From assembly GCA_902167325.1 (NCBI GenBank), contig LR632930.1, positions 5,394,001-5,458,000 on the forward strand: DNA of 64,000 nt. Direction: 5' to 3'. This DNA comes from Chitinophaga pinensis (GTDB lineage: Bacteria; Bacteroidota; Bacteroidia; Chitinophagales; Chitinophagaceae). How positions within the stretch are numbered: position 1 is the first letter of the stretch; each line of letters begins with the position of its first letter. A program made the position numbers and the translations under genes. Of the stretch, positions 62,066 to 64,000 are shown in pieces. The notes under the pieces were generated by a model, which worked only from the letters and a program-made list of their open reading frames with translations, had not been told where the DNA came from and made no database searches.

Positions 62066-63262
62066 TTACCGGTCGTGTGTAAATAATGATATTTCGCCCA
62101 TGGTCATGAAAGCGCTGCCGCCCCAGTTGGTCAGCAATTTAAAGCGGTAATACCTGAATTTGGGCGTACCCTCTGCAAGGGGGAAGCTTTCCCCCGCAAG
62201 AGCGTAATCGATATCTTCCTGCGTATTCTCCCCTTCCGGTTTTCCGGATGGCTTCACCGAAGAGAAAGATCCTATTTGCGTCCAGCTGCCCCAGCTGCCA
62301 TCGGGAGCAGGGCTATTGCTGCCATATAGTTCAAATGTTTTCACGTTTTCGATCCTGTATAGCCTGTCTGTAGCCTGCCAGAATTTGATGCGGCCGAGCG
62401 AAGCGGTTTGTCCAGCGTCAATAGTGAACCAACAAGGTACCACGTTCTGCGTGGCGAAGCCGGAGTTGATATTATCATCCCACAGGTAATGCATCAGCCA
62501 GCCGTGGTTGCTCTTCACGTCAGTGGGCAGTTCCAGTACGCTAAATCCTGCTTTGGACAGCTGCCTTTCAAATACGGGCAGTGTGGCGGTAGATACAGGA
62601 GGATAGAAGTATTCGAACGCCATGCTATCCGGTTTATACTGTGAACGGTAGCTCAGCAGCGACTTGCTCTCGTAATCAGGCAAGGTGGTTACCAGGTCTG
62701 TTGGTTGCACGGTGATCGTCTTCTCCAAACCGTCCACTCCTTTATACTTCACTTCAATGCCCAGCTCACCGCCTGCGGGTTCTCCCCAGTTAAGGATGAT
62801 CTGGCTGCCATCGGTCGACTGCTCTACAGATTTCAAAGTACGGTTTACCAGCGAGCTGGCATAGTTTGCTCCGTAAGTAATACCGAAAGCGTTCACCACT
62901 ACTGACATATGTCCTTCGCCATCGTAGGTATGAACAGCAAAGTTGTAATTGCCTTCTTTCAGATTTGGGATCATCACTTCCACCGTGTCTCTCCCGGAAG
63001 TCCGTTTAACAGGCAGGGTGAGTGAATCGGCTTTATTGCTCCAGAACACACGGAGCTGGCTTACCAGCGGGTCGTTCCCTAAAACCACCAGCAGTTTGAT
63101 CCGGTTCTGGCCGGGGTGCACCAGTACCGTATCCGCACGGCCCGGATAGATTATTTCACCACCTTTCATAAAGTCCTTGTAAGCATCGCCCGTTGTTTTG
63201 GTGCATGATGCGGCGGCCAGTACGAATATCCCCAGTATCGATTTTAAAAGTAAATCCTTCAT
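62066..63262 (-). CDS. DUF4998 and discoidin-like (F5/8C) surface lipoprotein
   Basis: This 398-residue lipoprotein has lipobox LAAASC near residue 20. A DUF4998 domain occupies residues 25-210 (KGGEIIYPGRADTVLVHPG, LRVFWSNKADSLTLPV). A C-terminal discoidin-like domain follows from about residue 240 (HGWLMHYLWDDNINSGF, PCWFTIDAGQTASLGRIKFWQ, FELYGSNS). Such proteins are glycan-binding surface components of Bacteroidota PULs. It belongs with the truncated gene on its upstream side. Confidence 0.88.
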   Translation of the reverse strand: MKDLLLKSILGIFVLAAASCTKTTGDAYKDFMKGGEIIYPGRADTVLVHPGQNRIKLLVVLGNDPLVSQLRVFWSNKADSLTLPVKRTSGRDTVEVMIPNLKEGNYNFAVHTYDGEGHMSVVVNAFGITYGANYASSLVNRTLKSVEQSTDGSQIILNWGEPAGGELGIEVKYKGVDGLEKTITVQPTDLVTTLPDYESKSLLSYRSQYKPDSMAFEYFYPPVSTATLPVFERQLSKAGFSVLELPTDVKSNHGWLMHYLWDDNINSGFATQNVVPCWFTIDAGQTASLGRIKFWQATDRLYRIENVKTFELYGSNSPAPDGSWGSWTQIGSFSSVKPSGKPEGENTQEDIDYALAGESFPLAEGTPKFRYYRFKLLTNWGGSAFMTMGEISLFTHDR

Positions 63263-63287
63263 GGTATTGTCAGATTGATGGGATGAA

Positions 63288-64000
63288 TTAATGGGTATCG
63301 CCCCACATTTTTATTTCGTAGAAATTCACATAAGTACCGTTAGACCAGTTTTTATTCGTCTTAAAGCGGATATAACGGACTTTGGGCGTATTCAGCGGGA
63401 AGGTAACGGTATGCCCGGCCAATGCCGCATCCTGGTCTGCCTGTGAGAGCTGTCCTTCCGGAAGGCCCGAAGGCTTTGTTTGCGTATTGGTTGTCAGCAG
63501 TACCCAGCTGTCGTCAAAACTTCCGTTGGGATTGGGATTATTGGAACCCCAGATCTCCACTTCTTTCGGATTGTGCAGGGAATAGTAAAATCCGGGACGC
63601 ATGAACCAAACAAGGCGGCTCAGTTTGGCGGTAACACCCATGTCATAGGTGAACCACTGTGGCATACGCGCGTCGTCAGAAGAGTGATAGAAGCCCGCCT
63701 GCGTATTGCCGTCAAACAATCCTGCAATGGAGCCGAGGTGACCGATTGGCGCGTCTGTAGGCAGTATTTCTCCATGCATCTTAGTACGGTCGAGCTGCTC
63801 TTCAAATAGTGGTGTCAGCGTACTGATGAGTGTATCCGACAGGTTGCCCCAGCGGTCGCGCAGGTATACCCCAAAGCGCGTTGGCTTGTTGGGCATGTTA
63901 CGGGTAGAGAAATCGCCCTTTTTCAGTTTGGTATACTGCGTGGTTACGGGTGAAAACTGACCCAGCGTATCGTCAGACAGTACTACGATGGCAAGGTCTT
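63288..64000 (-). CDS. DUF5126/DUF5000-like surface protein, truncated by window edge
   Basis: Only the last 237 residues are visible; the frame stays open to the right edge. The visible start is a DUF5126-like strand region (DLAIVVLSDDTLG, RFGVYLRDRWGNLSDT). The C-terminal domain is DUF5000/F5-8C discoidin-like (HLGSIAGLFDGNTQAGF, FTYDMGVTAKLSRLVWFMRP, EVEIWGSNNPNPNG). A signal peptide and DUF4959 domain would be expected beyond the window. It is the first visible gene of the minus-strand PUL segment. Confidence 0.85.
   Translation of the reverse strand, partial: DLAIVVLSDDTLGQFSPVTTQYTKLKKGDFSTRNMPNKPTRFGVYLRDRWGNLSDTLISTLTPLFEEQLDRTKMHGEILPTDAPIGHLGSIAGLFDGNTQAGFYHSSDDARMPQWFTYDMGVTAKLSRLVWFMRPGFYYSLHNPKEVEIWGSNNPNPNGSFDDSWVLLTTNTQTKPSGLPEGQLSQADQDAALAGHTVTFPLNTPKVRYIRFKTNKNWSNGTYVNFYEIKMWGDTH

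Overview
The window is chromosomal DNA of a member of the Bacteroidota, most likely a Chitinophaga-like member of the Chitinophagaceae. The evidence is: SusC/SusD outer-membrane pairs with an ECF sigma/FecR module; a secreted protein with a gliding-motility-type (type IX secretion) C-terminal domain; families typical of this phylum (DUF3667, DUF4374, DUF4998, DUF5000); and upstream of several genes the Bacteroidota promoter pattern TTTG - 18 or 19 bases - TAnnTTTG instead of a classical -35/-10. The taxonomic placement is inferred from gene content.

1-18 kb is mostly core. It holds an edge-truncated DUF3810 protein, a fructosamine-3-kinase-like protein, a hybrid histidine kinase, the yceD-rpmF-plsX operon, a mazG / NtrY-like kinase / HD-protein series, tex, and a minus-strand series of two DUF3667 membrane paralogues, an enoyl-CoA hydratase, a beta-carbonic anhydrase and a lipoprotein with an Ivy-like lysozyme-inhibitor motif. 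Two tRNA genes (Gly-GCC, Leu-UAA) follow at 18.8-19.1 kb.

19-35.6 kb is accessory. It holds an HTH-pentapeptide regulator with an ABC exporter, a di-haem peroxidase, a GT11-like glycosyltransferase, small enzymes, a TonB receptor divergent from a MocR-type regulator that lacks the PLP lysine, and a Fic protein with a winged-helix tail preceded by a dense array of repeats. Two decayed genes (a DUF4374 fragment and a frameshifted DUF6934-like gene) mark gene loss or turnover.

35.6-49.5 kb holds VOC, SRPBCC, DUF1569, GNAT and AraC genes, a TPR lipoprotein, and a blaI-blaR1-serine hydrolase operon with two near-perfect palindromic operators. It also holds a small plus-strand cluster at 44.1-47.1 kb. 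This comprises a 44-residue peptide, a 746-residue protein with a DUF4114-like start, a DUF1360 membrane protein and a small MGCCGKN protein. No function is assigned to this cluster and it is the best candidate for an undescribed system.

49.5-64 kb is surface and glycan biology, all on the minus strand. It holds a three-gene cell-surface operon preceded by four TGTTCATT repeats; an ECF sigma-FecR-SusC(STN)-SusD nutrient-sensing unit preceded by seven tandem 11-bp repeats; and the distal part of a polysaccharide utilisation locus (two discoidin-like surface proteins, a six-hairpin glycosidase and a ROK kinase) that continues past the window edge.
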